NCBI GenBank assembly: GCA_023374025.1
Contig: SIJG01000065.1
Coordinates: forward strand, 729,496 to 793,495
Length of the DNA: 64,000 nucleotides
Source of the DNA: Heterodera schachtii
Taxonomy: Eukaryota; Nematoda; Chromadorea; Rhabditida; Heteroderidae
Direction of reading: 5' to 3'
Position numbers and translations under genes: made by a program. The notes beneath the pieces are model-generated. The model did no database searches, was not told the DNA's origin, and was given only the letters and a program-made list of their open reading frames with translations. Shown here one piece after another: positions 1-11,221 of the stretch. The stretch's first letter is position 1. Every line of letters begins with the position of its first letter.

Positions 1-708
1 AAAGGCGAGAACAAAAATGTAGTCATGAACATATAATTAAGCACTAATACCGGCTGCTCTCATCATTTAAATTTGAAAGAATGCAATTTATTCATGGCGA
101 AAATATAGGTCGTTTAAAATGTGTCTGTATGAAAATAAGTGCTGGAGCTTAAGGATTGGGTAGGTCGATGAGTGAAAACATTTGATCAAAAATGGGAAGG
201 GAGAGGCCATCGAACAAAACACCAGAGGAGAGTAAAAATTGAAGAGAAGAGTACCAAACCAAGTGAAACGAATGTAACAAATGCATTTTGTTGGGACGGT
301 TCAGTCCCAGCGGCATTTGACCACTTCAGTCCCAAGTCCATAAGTGTGTCCAAAATGCTTTCCCCAAATTCTCTCAAAACATTTCTTTTGCTTATTTCAC
401 AATCATTGATCCGACTTGATTTGGTTACTGTTCTTCAATTAATCAGAGGATAGGGCAAGGAGCACTGGGCAATTCTCAAATATTTTCGACGTTAGAATTC
501 CCATATAAATCTTTAATTAAGACCAGTGCCGCCGTTAATTTTGGGAAGGGCGAAGAGAAAAAACGCAATGGGAGGGAAAGAACGAATGGGCGAGAGATCG
601 GTGGCATTAGCCACCAGTGGGCATCCGAGTCATTTTCTTGTGGTTCTTTCCGACTTCGACTTCCTCCGGATTTGTGTTGGTTCTCTGTGCCGCCCAATAA
701 TAAACCAA
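1..708. other. Intergenic, no gene seen
   Basis: Only short unsupported reading frames on both strands. Nothing in them resembles a known domain and none has convincing splice partners. This is the 3' flank of the FLYWCH gene, which ends at 709 on the minus strand. Confidence 0.5.
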
Positions 709-2146
709 TCAGTAAACACAGTTGGAGATCTGCTGGATGGGATGGTTGTGCTCGCCCGATCGGAACACGGTGATCACTCCGTTGTTCTCCGTAACAGCCA
801 ACCTCAAACAAATCTCATTGTCAGTTAAGAAGCGGACACGAAGCACTCACAGCTTGAACATGCACCGCTCGTTGTGTCTGTGGCGATTGCAGCGGAAATG
901 CCTGTTCTTGCCGTGGAAGGTCGTCTTGTGCACCGTCACCCGTTGCGCCTGTCGCAACGTTTCCAACTCTTCCGCGGTCGTCACCGTCTGCATCGGAATC
1001 CAATTGGTGCGCGGGTTGCCTGAGGGAGAGAAAACGAGAACAGCGATTAGCAAATGTCTCAATGTTCCACAGGAGGGACTAAGAAGGCACAGGGGTCTCA
1101 GTGATTCTCACCAGGCAATCGACCTGTTGCTCTCCCCGACGGCACCACCGCGTGGTTGTGATCCCCGCTTTTGTACACGCGAAACGTCCCGTCCTCCGAT
1201 TGGATGGCCAACATTTTGAAAGGGCACTTCTCCTGGTGCCGGTGTCGATTGCAGCGGTAGTGTTTGATCAACTTCAATGGACAAAAAGGGTTGGCCTTCA
1301 ATCGCACCAATTGAATGATCAGTCAGCCACCTGCTTCCCATCTGTGCCGTTGCTAATCGTTTTGTGTACGATCGCCTGACTTCGCACTTTCAGTTCCTCC
1401 AATAAGTCTTTGCTGGCGATTGTGGTCAGAAATTCCATACTTGCGGCGGCAGCAGCTACATTTTGGCTGATTGGCTCAACAACCGTACAAATGCGGTTCA
1501 CTACTGTACTCTCACTTCCCATCATACTGTGACACTCTTCCCGATTGTCTCCCCCCTCTGGTTTCTCTTCCCCATCCTACAGTGTGCCTCTCCCACTACT
1601 GTACGCGCCCTTCCCGTCATACTGTGGCGCTTTTCCCGTAATGTCTCTGTTTCCCATCGTTTCTCTGTCGGGAGCACTCTCTCCCTCTTCTCTCTCTCTC
1701 TCTACCTACAATGCTAATCCCTCTCTCCACTGCTCATTATGTTTGCTTCCCCACCAGCTGCTGCAGCGGCAGAAGCGGCGGAGGAATTGGCGGAGCTGCT
1801 GCCACTCGTGTTCCCACTGCCGCTGATGGCCGTCGTGCCCACGGCGCCCATCGCGTCGCCCCCCGGCGCCTCCCGTTTGATCTGTTGCTGCTGCTGCGGC
1901 TGTTGTTGGCTTTGCTGCTGTTGTTGCTGCTGCTGTTGCTGTTGTGCAAGGTTCTGATGGACGCTGACAATTTGAGCATTTGGAGGAAAAGCGATTCCTC
2001 CGCTTAAAAGGAAAGTTATTCAAATTCAAAATCCCAGCAACTTTTAATGGCAATAAAATATTTCAAATGATTTAAATTTAATCGCGAGGAACTCACTTGA
2101 ACCCACTCATCATCCCCCCAAACAAATGATTCCACGAGGTCGACAT
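709..2146 (-). CDS. FLYWCH-type zinc finger protein, polyQ
   Basis: Spliced minus-strand gene. Exon 1 is 2146-2097 (start MSTSWNHLFGGMM), exon 2 begins at 2002, and later exons end at 1331, run 1295-1112 and 1019-851, and finish 802-709; the boundary between about 1750 and 1450 is unresolved. Exon 2 encodes a glutamine tract, then IKREA, which fits the psi-K-x-E sumoylation consensus, then Ser/Gly/Ala-rich sequence. Two zinc-finger units follow, each with the pattern (Y/F)RCNRHRH-x-x-(K/R)C and then, 22 residues after the second cysteine, HNH, as in FLYWCH/WRKY-GCM1 fingers. Splicing 850-803 out as an intron makes both fingers the same length, which supports that junction. FLYWCH proteins in worms (FLH-1/2/3, PEB-1) bind DNA and repress transcription; a transcription-factor role is inferred. 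A transposase-derived origin is possible, but no transposase domain is seen. Confidence 0.75.
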
Positions 2147-5100
2147 TCTGTGCCTTCAATTCGATTTGTGTGCCTTTCCCTTGCGTTATTAATTCTGATC
2201 TGTCTAATGATACATATTAGGTGACTTAAATGATCCAATAATTTCTGTTCAATCTTTAACCAAATAGCATTGGACATCTGTTCGCCTTTAATTCATATTG
2301 GCCCAGTGCCACACCGAAAAAGGAAGAAAAGGCGTGGGTTCAAGGGCAACTATCATCATCTATCTATTAGGTTAGGGAGGGGGTGGTTGTGGAGGATGGT
2401 TTGGGGGGGGGGGGTCGGTCTTTGGGTGTAGAGGGGTCCGTGGAAGGAAGGGTTCAGTCGGTGGTGGTGGGGAGGGGGGAGGTAGGGGGCAAGCGAAGCG
2501 GTGGAGGTGTGGGTGATGGGGTGAATGACGGGACAGAATGAGCGGGGGGAGGGGAGGGGGGGATGAGAAGAGGATGAGAGGGAAGGGGAGGGGTCTTTTG
2601 GAAAGGGTGGGGGAAGTGCTCCCCCTCCTCCTCCTTCCCCCCCCCCCCCTCTCTGTGTTCTTTTCTCTGTACGGGCGGGAAGTGCTTTTGCTTGCGAATG
2701 GTGGGGGAGGGGAGGGGGAGATGGAGCAGAGGAGATAGAGGGTGGGTGGTGGGGAGGGGAAGGGGAGGGGAGGGGGAAGAGAGAGAGGACACAGGAAGAG
2801 AAGAGGAAAGCACATGTGCAGTGCGGGGGGCAGACAAACAAAGTGAGTGGGGCGAATGGGTGGGGGAAGGGAGGGGTGGGTGTTGTTGTCGGTGAGGAGC
2901 AGCAGAGAGAGGGGGTGTGTAGGGGGGGGGGGAGGCGAAGGAGGACGATGATGATGGTGGTGGTGCTGGTGGTGGGGTGAGGCGGGGGTCGGGGAGAACC
3001 CGACCGACCATCCCCCACACATCCAGCCGTCCGTCCCCTAATCGATACTCTCTCCTTTGCCCCCCATCCAATCCCATTATTCGCGCTGACTGGGAATGCC
3101 CGGCGGGGGAAGGAGGGAGGGGGGAAGGAGGATGACTGGAAGAGAATGGAAAGAAGGCTCGACGCCCAACAGCAACTGGGGAGGGGTCTCTGCTGGCCAA
3201 TTGGGCTTTTCGCGTCATATCAGATGGTTGAATACATATGTGTATTGTTTGTACACTTAAAAAATATATTTAATTTTGAAAATCCGCATGGCAGATTTGT
3301 AAGCCCAATTTCGGGATTTTGAATAAATTATGGATCGCCTGAACTTAAAACCGGGCAAAAATCCTATGATTTACTTACGTGCTGAGTCATTCCGTAAAAA
3401 GTGCCACTATGGGCGTTTTGTAAAAGTGCCAAATTTACTGATTCTTTGATAGAAATCGTCATATTCTTATTTGTACATAACCAAATCGGTAATACTGTGC
3501 ATTGTCCCCCCCCCACTGAAATTTTTTTTAAATATTTGGGGTTCGAATATTTTATCTGTGCTGGACATCTCGCCTTACTGAAGTTTCGAAACATTTACAA
3601 ATTCCAAGTATCATAATTATTCATTCCATGGATGCGAATCCTCTCCACGAAGCTCTGTATTACGAGTCAGAGATGCAAGGCGTTTGGTAATCCTTCTTCC
3701 GATTGAAAGTCGGCCCTTGTCAAGGATACGCACCGAATTTTGTTCCATGATGAATGATGATTAGGGCTGGCAATTTTATGTAATCATATTTTTTCCTGCT
3801 GGATTCTACATTGAAAAAGTGCACAAATCAACAATCTTACTTTTCCTATGATGTTATTTATCAATAAGCTTGTCTATTAATAAAATTAATTTTAATTATT
3901 TACATGTTAAAAATTAAATTGATGCTTAAATATTTTTTTGGATTTCGAATAAAAATAATAAAATTACTTAATTAAAAAATCATTAGCCAGTTTACTTTGA
4001 ATTTTATAAATATTTGAAGTTACAATTCCAAGTAGATTAAAATAAAAAATGAACCCAAATTATAGAAAAATGGAAATATTTAGGTATATGGAAATGAATC
4101 CGCTTCAATTCCAGCTAAAAGCAAGATGAAACATTAATTAGGTCAAAGTTCTTTTGGCTCAAAAGGATTTCAAAACGGTCTCGCGAACTTGAAACTTTAA
4201 TTTTGATTCGCAAAATTGTTTCTCAAAAGTAACCTTTATATTTATGTATTTGATATTTATTTTGGTTCAATAAAAACGCTTTGTCATACATATAAATTAT
4301 TAAAGACTAACATAATGTGTAAAAGTTCGGTTTATTGCCGACGAAGATGACGAAACGCCAAGTCGCATTATATCCTGTGGTGAATTTTGTGCAAAATCCA
4401 AAATTTATCAATGACAAATACATAACGTTATAGAGGTACCCGGTGATTTCGTCAGTGAAAATTAATTCTTAAAAAAGCATAGCCAATAATCACGATTCGC
4501 AAAATCCTCCAAGTATTCTGAATATACATCCTCCATACCATCTACGCCAAGAGTTGAAGTTCCTTTTTAGTTGTGACTGAGTCGTAAAAAGTCTGGCCTC
4601 AACATGGAAAACTTACATAAAATAGTTCAAATATTTTTTTTTCAGAAAAATGAGTAAGCTCATCAGAAAGGGTAGATTGTTACCGAATTGCTTTTGAGGA
4701 TTTATAAAAATCACTGTTTTCTACAGTAAAACAAGAAATCATGCTTTTCTACTGTAACTAGGGTTGAGTAACTGGAGGCGTAAAACTTGAGATTGCCAAA
4801 GAATTCCTTTTTAATGAAAACCCATTTAAATGGTCGTTTTGTGCCCAAATGTCGTACCATGAATTATTTATGTTAATTATTTCCAGCCCTTCCTTTGTCC
4901 TTCGACCCGTTCGTTCATTGTCCACCTTTTTTCCTGGTTGTTTGATCCATCATTCTTTTTAAAGGTCGGTTCGGTGAATTCATCCCAAAATCCCTTCGAC
5001 TTTTTGAAACAATGCCAAGGGAATTCTGTTGAAAGAAAGCGAAGTAATTGCACTGCATTGCAAGCCAATCTCTGCTGAGAGCAATTAGAATTTTGGCGTA

Positions 5101-5853
5101 AAACGGAAGTGCCCGAGGCAAAACACTTTTGGAGAAAGTTTTTGACGTATGCCCTCAAGGGCATTTGCAAACGCACTTAATGGCCGGGGGAAGGGCAGTA
5201 CCTTTTGTTACTTTTGCACTTCCTTTTCTGTGCTCGGCCCGTCATTAATTGCGCCGATTTTCATTTCGAAAGGGACGCATAAAATCGAAATTACAAATTT
5301 AGTGACACAAATTCACATTTAGAAGGAAATTATTTCCATTTAATAAAATCTTCATATTCAATTAAGCTTTTTCCCCAATGTGAATTGTGCTCAATTTCTT
5401 CTTCCTCCTTTTCTTCCCTTTTCAAATTTTGGAATTTTTTCTTCGGTTTCCCCGCCGAACGCCATTTCCGATGGCGTGGGGATTAGGACAGAATAAGTGC
5501 ATTGGAATGAGTGTTTGTGCGTCGGTCTCCAACACTTTGTAGGCAAAATGATTAAGCACGCTTTGAGTCAATTTGTGCTCAAAGTCCCCAAACTTACGCC
5601 CCCCGGCACCCATTTTTTGGGTCATTTCCCCCCGAGGCGTTTCTCCTCTCATTTTGCCCACCATCCGTCCAATTTTTTCCGAGCCGTCAATTGCACTTTC
5701 ATTTTCCCTATAAATGTCCGAGCGAAGGAAGAAAAGAAAACCTTTAAAGAATTGAAAAGAATTCCCATTTTGGCGTTGTCAATCGCTGTCACTTAAACGC
5801 AAATTTAATTTGCATTTGACAAAATCCACAAAACTTTTGTTATTTAAAGCCCA
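2147..5853. other. Intergenic region, AT-rich apart from a G-rich tract
   Basis: No supported gene. It holds the G-rich tract listed separately (2400-3130). About 3220-4860 is very AT-rich with no recognisable coding potential. From 4860-5850 the composition returns to gene-like levels, which probably marks the upstream region of the channel gene that follows. Reading frames here (for example 4877-5176, minus) lack domains and look like chance. Confidence 0.5.
2400..3130. repeat. G-rich low-complexity tract
   Basis: Long runs of GGGG/GGGA on the plus strand, with a G12 run near 2402 and many GGGGAGGGG-like clusters, mirrored as C-rich on minus. The bias opens long Pro/Ser-rich reading frames on the minus strand (up to about 250 codons) that have no domain, start context or splice support. 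Several G-runs are spaced closely enough to form G-quadruplexes. Confidence 0.8.
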
Positions 5854-8674
5854 ATGAAAACACTTTATGCATCAACAGAAGTTTTTTACCATTCTCAATT
5901 GATAGTTTTGTTATTTTTCATTAACAAAATCGACATTTGTGGGTCGACGAAATCCGATGGGACCAATTCGGAATTCACCGAAAACAGCGACATTGATTAC
6001 GGTAAGGGAATGATGATTACGGTGGGAGAAATTGGAATACATAAACTTTTGGAAATGAATGAAAAAAGAGACATTTATGGGAGGGAATGCACCGCAGGGA
6101 TTGTGCACATATTCCACGAGAAAAGGCCGGAGGGGGAGAGCACCACGGACAGACCCTTCTTCAACTTCAACGAAAGGAGCCGAGAAACGACGGCGGAACA
6201 TGGCGAACAGCAGCAGCAGCAGGAGGAGAGAGCGACGCCAAAGAGACGAAACTGCACAAATCAAGTTCAAATCATTGACCGACTCCTCAACGGGACCGGC
6301 TACAACAAGTACCGTATCCCGGGTAGGCGCACCGTAGCCGAGTCCGATTACAGTGTTATTTTTGTGTCCTCAGAGGAAAACGGCGTCGATGTGACCATCG
6401 AATTTTGGCTTCAGGCAAATAACGCCCGCCCATTTGACCAATAAATCTCTCCCCAAGGCAATCACTTCGATCAGTGAGATAACCAACGATTTCGAGATGG
6501 ACATTTACATCAACGAGGTCATTCAGTCACTCACCGTCCTCCGTCGCCTCCATTCGTTCTTTCTTTCCCCTCAGATGTGGTTGGATCCGGCACTGAATTT
6601 CGAGCACATGTCCCCGTGCAAGCAGAACTTAACGTTGAGGTGAGGCGAAGCATCGGAAGGGCAGCCAAAAGCATTCATTGGCGCCGATTGGAGGGAATTG
6701 CTTATGGGACCATTTTCTGAGCAGCCATCAAGTGCTCGAGAAGCTGTGGACGCCAAACTCGTGCTTCATCAACTCCAAAGTTGCCCAAATACACAACTCG
6801 CCCTTTCAGTCAGTCGCTTTACCACCGCTCAATGGCACGCACCAAAAGCGGCCCATTTCAGGAACATCTTTTTGATGCTTTATCCGAATGGGACCATTTG
6901 GGTGAATTATGTGGGTTGCTTGTTGCTTCTTCCATTCTTCGTTGTCTTCTTCATTTTTAGCGTGTCCGTGTGAAGGGTCCGTGTGCCATGGATTTGTAAG
7001 TTCCGACAAACGCAAGGGAAGGCCAAATCGGTCTTTGACTGAAGGACAAACTTTCCAATGGACATCCAAATGTGCCATCTGATCTACGAAAGCTTCAACT
7101 ACAACAATCAGGAAGTTCGGATGCGGTGGAACTCGCTGAACCCAACCCCCGTGTACCCAATCAACACCATTCTGTTGCCCGACTTCAACCTGGTCAACAT
7201 TCAGGCGTACCTTGTCGTCGAGGTATGGGCGCGAAAGTGCCTTCAAATCCCCGAATTTCAGCCGTACCCCGCGGGGATGTGGGTAAGAAAGAGGGGAAGG
7301 CGAAAAGAGGGCACCAATTGAGGACGAATTGCACGTGAAACTGTCCTTCGAGCGGCGTTATGTGTGGTATTTCATGCAGGCTTACGTGCCCACCTATTTG
7401 ACCATCTTCATAAGGTAGTCCAACTTTTGTTCGTTTTGTTTTGTGATTGTCCCCCTTCTCCCCCCCCCCCCCATTTTCAGTTGGGTGTCCTTCAGTTTGG
7501 GCTCCAAAGCCATCCCCGCACGGACAATGCTCGGAGTGAACGCACTTTTGGTCGGTTGGGAACAGTGACAACTGCTGCTAACTCGCATTGTCACTTTGAA
7601 TTCAGGCGATGATCTTTCAATTTGGAAACATTATGAGGTAATTAACTCACTGATCGCTTTTTTTATACAAATAAAAAAACAATGGGGGAAAAGGAAGCGA
7701 AAAACGGCCAAAAGGCACGCACAATTCGGCGATTTTGGAGAATAAAAAATTGGAAAAAAGGAAAAGGAAAGTACATAATCGAATGGACAATTAATTTTTT
7801 ATGTTTGCTTTAACTAAGAAGATTTCTCCGTTGTTTTGTGGCCAATTACATAATTGTTTGTGTTCTGTGTTAGGAATCTCCCCCGCGTTTCCTATGTCAA
7901 AGCAATCGATGTTTGGATGCTTGGCGCGATGTTCTTCATCTTCTGCAGTTTGCCCGTCCCTTCGGTGGTTGCTGCTCACTTAGCTCAATTCCCTTAAGGC
8001 CTTCTCGAGTTGGCCATCGTCGGCTTCAAAGTGCGCGAAATGCCCCCGCCGCACCCGCGCAACAAAAGGACGCCGCCCGCGGGACTAATTAAATGCAAAA
8101 AGAGATGGGAAGAGAACGGCGGGGGGCCACTGGAAAAAGCGGAGCAGCAGCGGCGCCGGAACAGTGCGGACGGGGCGGGGCGGGGCGAGGATTTGTCGCC
8201 AAAGTTCGGCGGAATCCGACAGAGTGGCGAAAGGCGTTTTATGCTCCCGTGGGCTCTTTTTAAGTTCCTTTCTAAGTTTACTTTAAAGGATGGATGGCGA
8301 TTTCGTAGTGCGACTTCACCAACGAACGCCGCCTTTGCGCTTCCGATTTCTCAATTTGCTCAGTGTGCCTTCACAAGTCCAAGCCGAATCCATAGACAAA
8401 GTCAATTAACGGGGAGCCAATAGAGCTGAGAATCGGGAACAACGAAAGGCCGGCCCTCCCCTTTCAATTTGCCCAAATTAATTTGTTTTCTTCAAAAGGT
8501 CTCTCGGATTGCTTTCCCCACAATGTTCGCCCTTTTCAATGTGAGTTTTGCTGACCAACAAACTCCATTCTGATCAATCCCTTCTCATAGATTGTCTATT
8601 GGTCTTATTATGGACGAAAAGCGGCTGAGACAAGCGCCGAATTGCATTCGAGCGGAGGAATGATGATTCAATGA
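5854..8674 (+). CDS. ACC-like ligand-gated chloride channel subunit
   Basis: Pentameric Cys-loop receptor subunit, multi-exon. The start at 5854 gives a hydrophobic signal-like stretch, then a polar, Gln-rich leader. Exons read: 5854-6322, 6374-6414, 6458-6517, 6575-6639, 6725-6808, 6862-6910, 6961-6995, 7045-7222, 7262-7282, 7323-7414, 7481-7550, 7606-7637, and later ones to the stop at 8672-8674. The Cys-loop lies at about residues 264-278 (C-x13-[16 protein letters not shown]). M2 is preceded by PAR ([15 protein letters not shown]), the signature of anion-selective channels. M3 ([17 protein letters not shown]) and M4 ([19 protein letters not shown]) are clear. The sequence around [21 protein letters not shown] resembles C. 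elegans ACC/LGC-46-type acetylcholine-gated chloride channels, so acetylcholine is the likely ligand; this is family inference. Intron 6415-6457 is GC-AG. One junction (7949-8003, after M3) does not fit normal splice sites. Confidence 0.85.
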
Positions 8675-11221
8675 CCAATTGAGACGGGGAGAAAGTGCAT
8701 ATTGAATATTCAGATTATATGAATAAATTGTGTATTCTGTGAGGATGAATAGGCCTCAACTCAATCGCACGCCCATATTGCGCAAAGGACACACATTAGG
8801 CCCCAATCCTTTGGGTTAATGACTTTTTGAGACTGTCGGATACATTTGAAGATGCATCGGGCTTTGTGAGTATACCCGGATTCAGAGACGGTCCCAGGGG
8901 GGTACGCGGGGTACGTATCCCCTCCCCCCTTCCCGAAGACCCCCTCCCAACCGAAATTTTTAAGGAAAAAATAGTATTTTTGCTGAAAATTTACTATTTT
9001 TCTTGTTGGTACCCTTTCAGACCCTACTCCACCCAAATTTTCCAAAAAATTTCGATAAATTTTTCCGAAAATCCACAAAATTAGCAATTTTTGATTAAAA
9101 TCTGCTAAAAATATGACGGCACCGCCGGGACCCTTGTTACCCAGATTTTTTTGAAAAAACGCTGCAAACAAAATGTAAATCATGGTTATATGTTGTAAGT
9201 TTATTTGTACTTTTTCTAAAACTAATTTTCGCTCCCAACTCATTAAACATTAATGACATTAGCCGATAACAATTCCGCTGCTGTAGTTCATCCCACACAA
9301 CTCTCTTATTGATTTCTGCTGTTTCGCTTTGCTTTTGTTAGCTCTCATGCCCTTTCCTCGTCACTTCCTCACCAATCCAATCAAATTTTCATTCTATCGA
9401 TCGTCATGAATAATAAAAAATTCCTCGAATGTTAATTTGAATAGCGCTGTAATTTTCGATGTCTTTATTTTCTTTATGCATGCAATTAGAGACAGGAATT
9501 TTTAAAAGTGGATCCGGAAGGGGTTAGGATCAAAATCCAGTTTTTTCAGACTCCTTATCCGGATGATAAAAAAATCAAATTTTGTTCACTCCCAATCACC
9601 ATGGAGAAGAGTTGACTTTTTTGATCAACATCCAAAATTATATGTATACATAGCATGCATTTTTTGAGATACAAAAGAAAATTACCAAATTGAGTTTGAT
9701 TTATACATAATTATCGAACCATATTTAAATTATTCTACATATGTTTCTGTAATATTTTTTGGGAAAGGTACGCTTGTTAAAATTTGGCTCTACTGCAGTT
9801 CACTTAAAATAATGTGACACTTTGTAGAAACATCCAAAACATTCTTGGTATCATTCAATAGTTTTAAGAGTTCTCTATTAGACTGCAAAATTTCAAAACA
9901 AAAAAAAAAGTTATGGCCAGAAAATTTCAAAAAATTGGTTTTCTGATCATTTTGAACCACAATTTTTTGAATCTTTGGTGTTTTTTCAACCTTCGAAGAG
10001 TAACAGAGGACTTCTTGGGGCTACCAAAAGCTACTAAGAATGTTTGATTTATATGCTTTAAGAAAAAGTTATGGTGCTTTAAAGTTGCCAATTTATTTTA
10101 TGGTCGTGTGAACTGCAATAGAGACAAAGTTTTCAGCTGATCGAACCACTGGATTTATAAAAAATCGCCCAAAAAGTAATAAAAAAAAATGCCAAGGCAC
10201 AAAAAAAAAAGTAAAAAAGTCCTGAAAATTGTTTTTTTCGAATATCAATTGCCTTTTCACCGGTCGAACTTTTATTTTTCAAATTTACGTTATAAAGTGA
10301 AAAAAGTCATTTGACTTACATTTCCAGCCCTACTACAGTACATACATATGTATGTACATAATTTGAATTTTATTAATTAATAATATTCACAAAACAACAT
10401 TTTATTTTCTTTTGCTTGATCAATAAAAAACAAATTGTCCTGGGGCAAAAATGTGGAATTTTTTTTTTATTGTTGTGGGGAGAAAGAAACGGCAAAATCT
10501 TTGGAAGTACATAACGAAAAAGAAAAGATGGATGAAAGATAAGAGAGGTGTGTAGAGGGGAGGGGGATTTGGAGGGAGAGAGGGAAAGGAGCTGACCAAC
10601 GAACGAACAAACGACGAACGTTGAGACATTCCCAACTTACGCAACTTTCCCTTTTTTTTTGTTACTCATTTTTTGCCATTGGTACCAAATTCAGCCACTT
10701 TCTTTTGTGTTGTAAAGTGGTGGTGATGCAGCGGCTTGCGAATGTAATGCTTTTTAAGAGTTGCATTTGCATAAACAACTCCAAAGCCGACCCCGCGGTC
10801 CGTTCGCCCTCTGGCGCCCCCTCCCCTCCCATTCCCTCCCATTCTGTGGTTCCATTTGCACATCCCTCCCCTCGTCTCCACCCCCTCCCCACCCGCCCAT
10901 TCTTTGCCCATCGGCCACCTTCGGCCCCCTCAACGGTCGTTCCTTGCCTCCCATACCCTCGCCATTTGCTCTGCTGTCCAATGTCCTTCCCCCTAAGTGC
11001 TCGCCCTTCCTACGCTCACTCCGTCACTCACTCACTTCGTCCTTCATGTGTTTCCTTCTCTCCCCTTCTGTCCCTTACCCGTGCCATCTTTTCGACTGTC
11101 CACTACCTTTCTCCCTCCCTCTCTCTAATCGTTTTTATTCGTTAACTTTATAGTCATTTTTCAATCGCTAAAAATACCTAACAACCGATAATAGGTCATT
11201 TTAAAGTGAATAACATCGCTC
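8675..11221. other. Intergenic, AT-rich with one MITE
   Basis: No supported gene. Contains the terminal-inverted-repeat element at 9783-10128 (listed separately), poly-A/T runs at 9900-10440, and a C-rich stretch at 10800-11110 whose long open frames are composition artefacts. 11130-11221 is the immediate upstream region of the Argonaute gene and is partly shared with the upstream region of the second copy. Confidence 0.5.
9783..10128. mobile_element. MITE, CTATTGCAGTTCACACGACC family, copy 1
   Basis: About 346 bp. The left end TTGGCTCTACTGCAGTTCAC and right end GTGAACTGCAATAGAGACAA are inverted repeats with two mismatches. The interior shares blocks with the copies at 24632, 41891 and 58416: CATCC(A)AA, ACATTCTTGGTATCATTC, TTATGGCC and AAAAAGTTATGG. 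No coding capacity, so non-autonomous. Confidence 0.75.

Noticed and set aside
2356..3218. Overlapping minus-strand open frames of up to about 254 codons, Pro/Ser/His-rich
   Set aside because: They exist in all three frames of a C-rich tract, which lacks stops by composition. No domain, no splice structure.
4877..5176. 99-codon minus-strand frame
   Set aside because: No homology recognised, no hydrophobic or repeat structure, not supported by splice sites nearby.
10621..11153. Pro/Ser-rich open frames upstream of Argonaute copy 1
   Set aside because: Same artefact of C-rich low-complexity DNA; frames overlap on both strands with no recognisable protein features.
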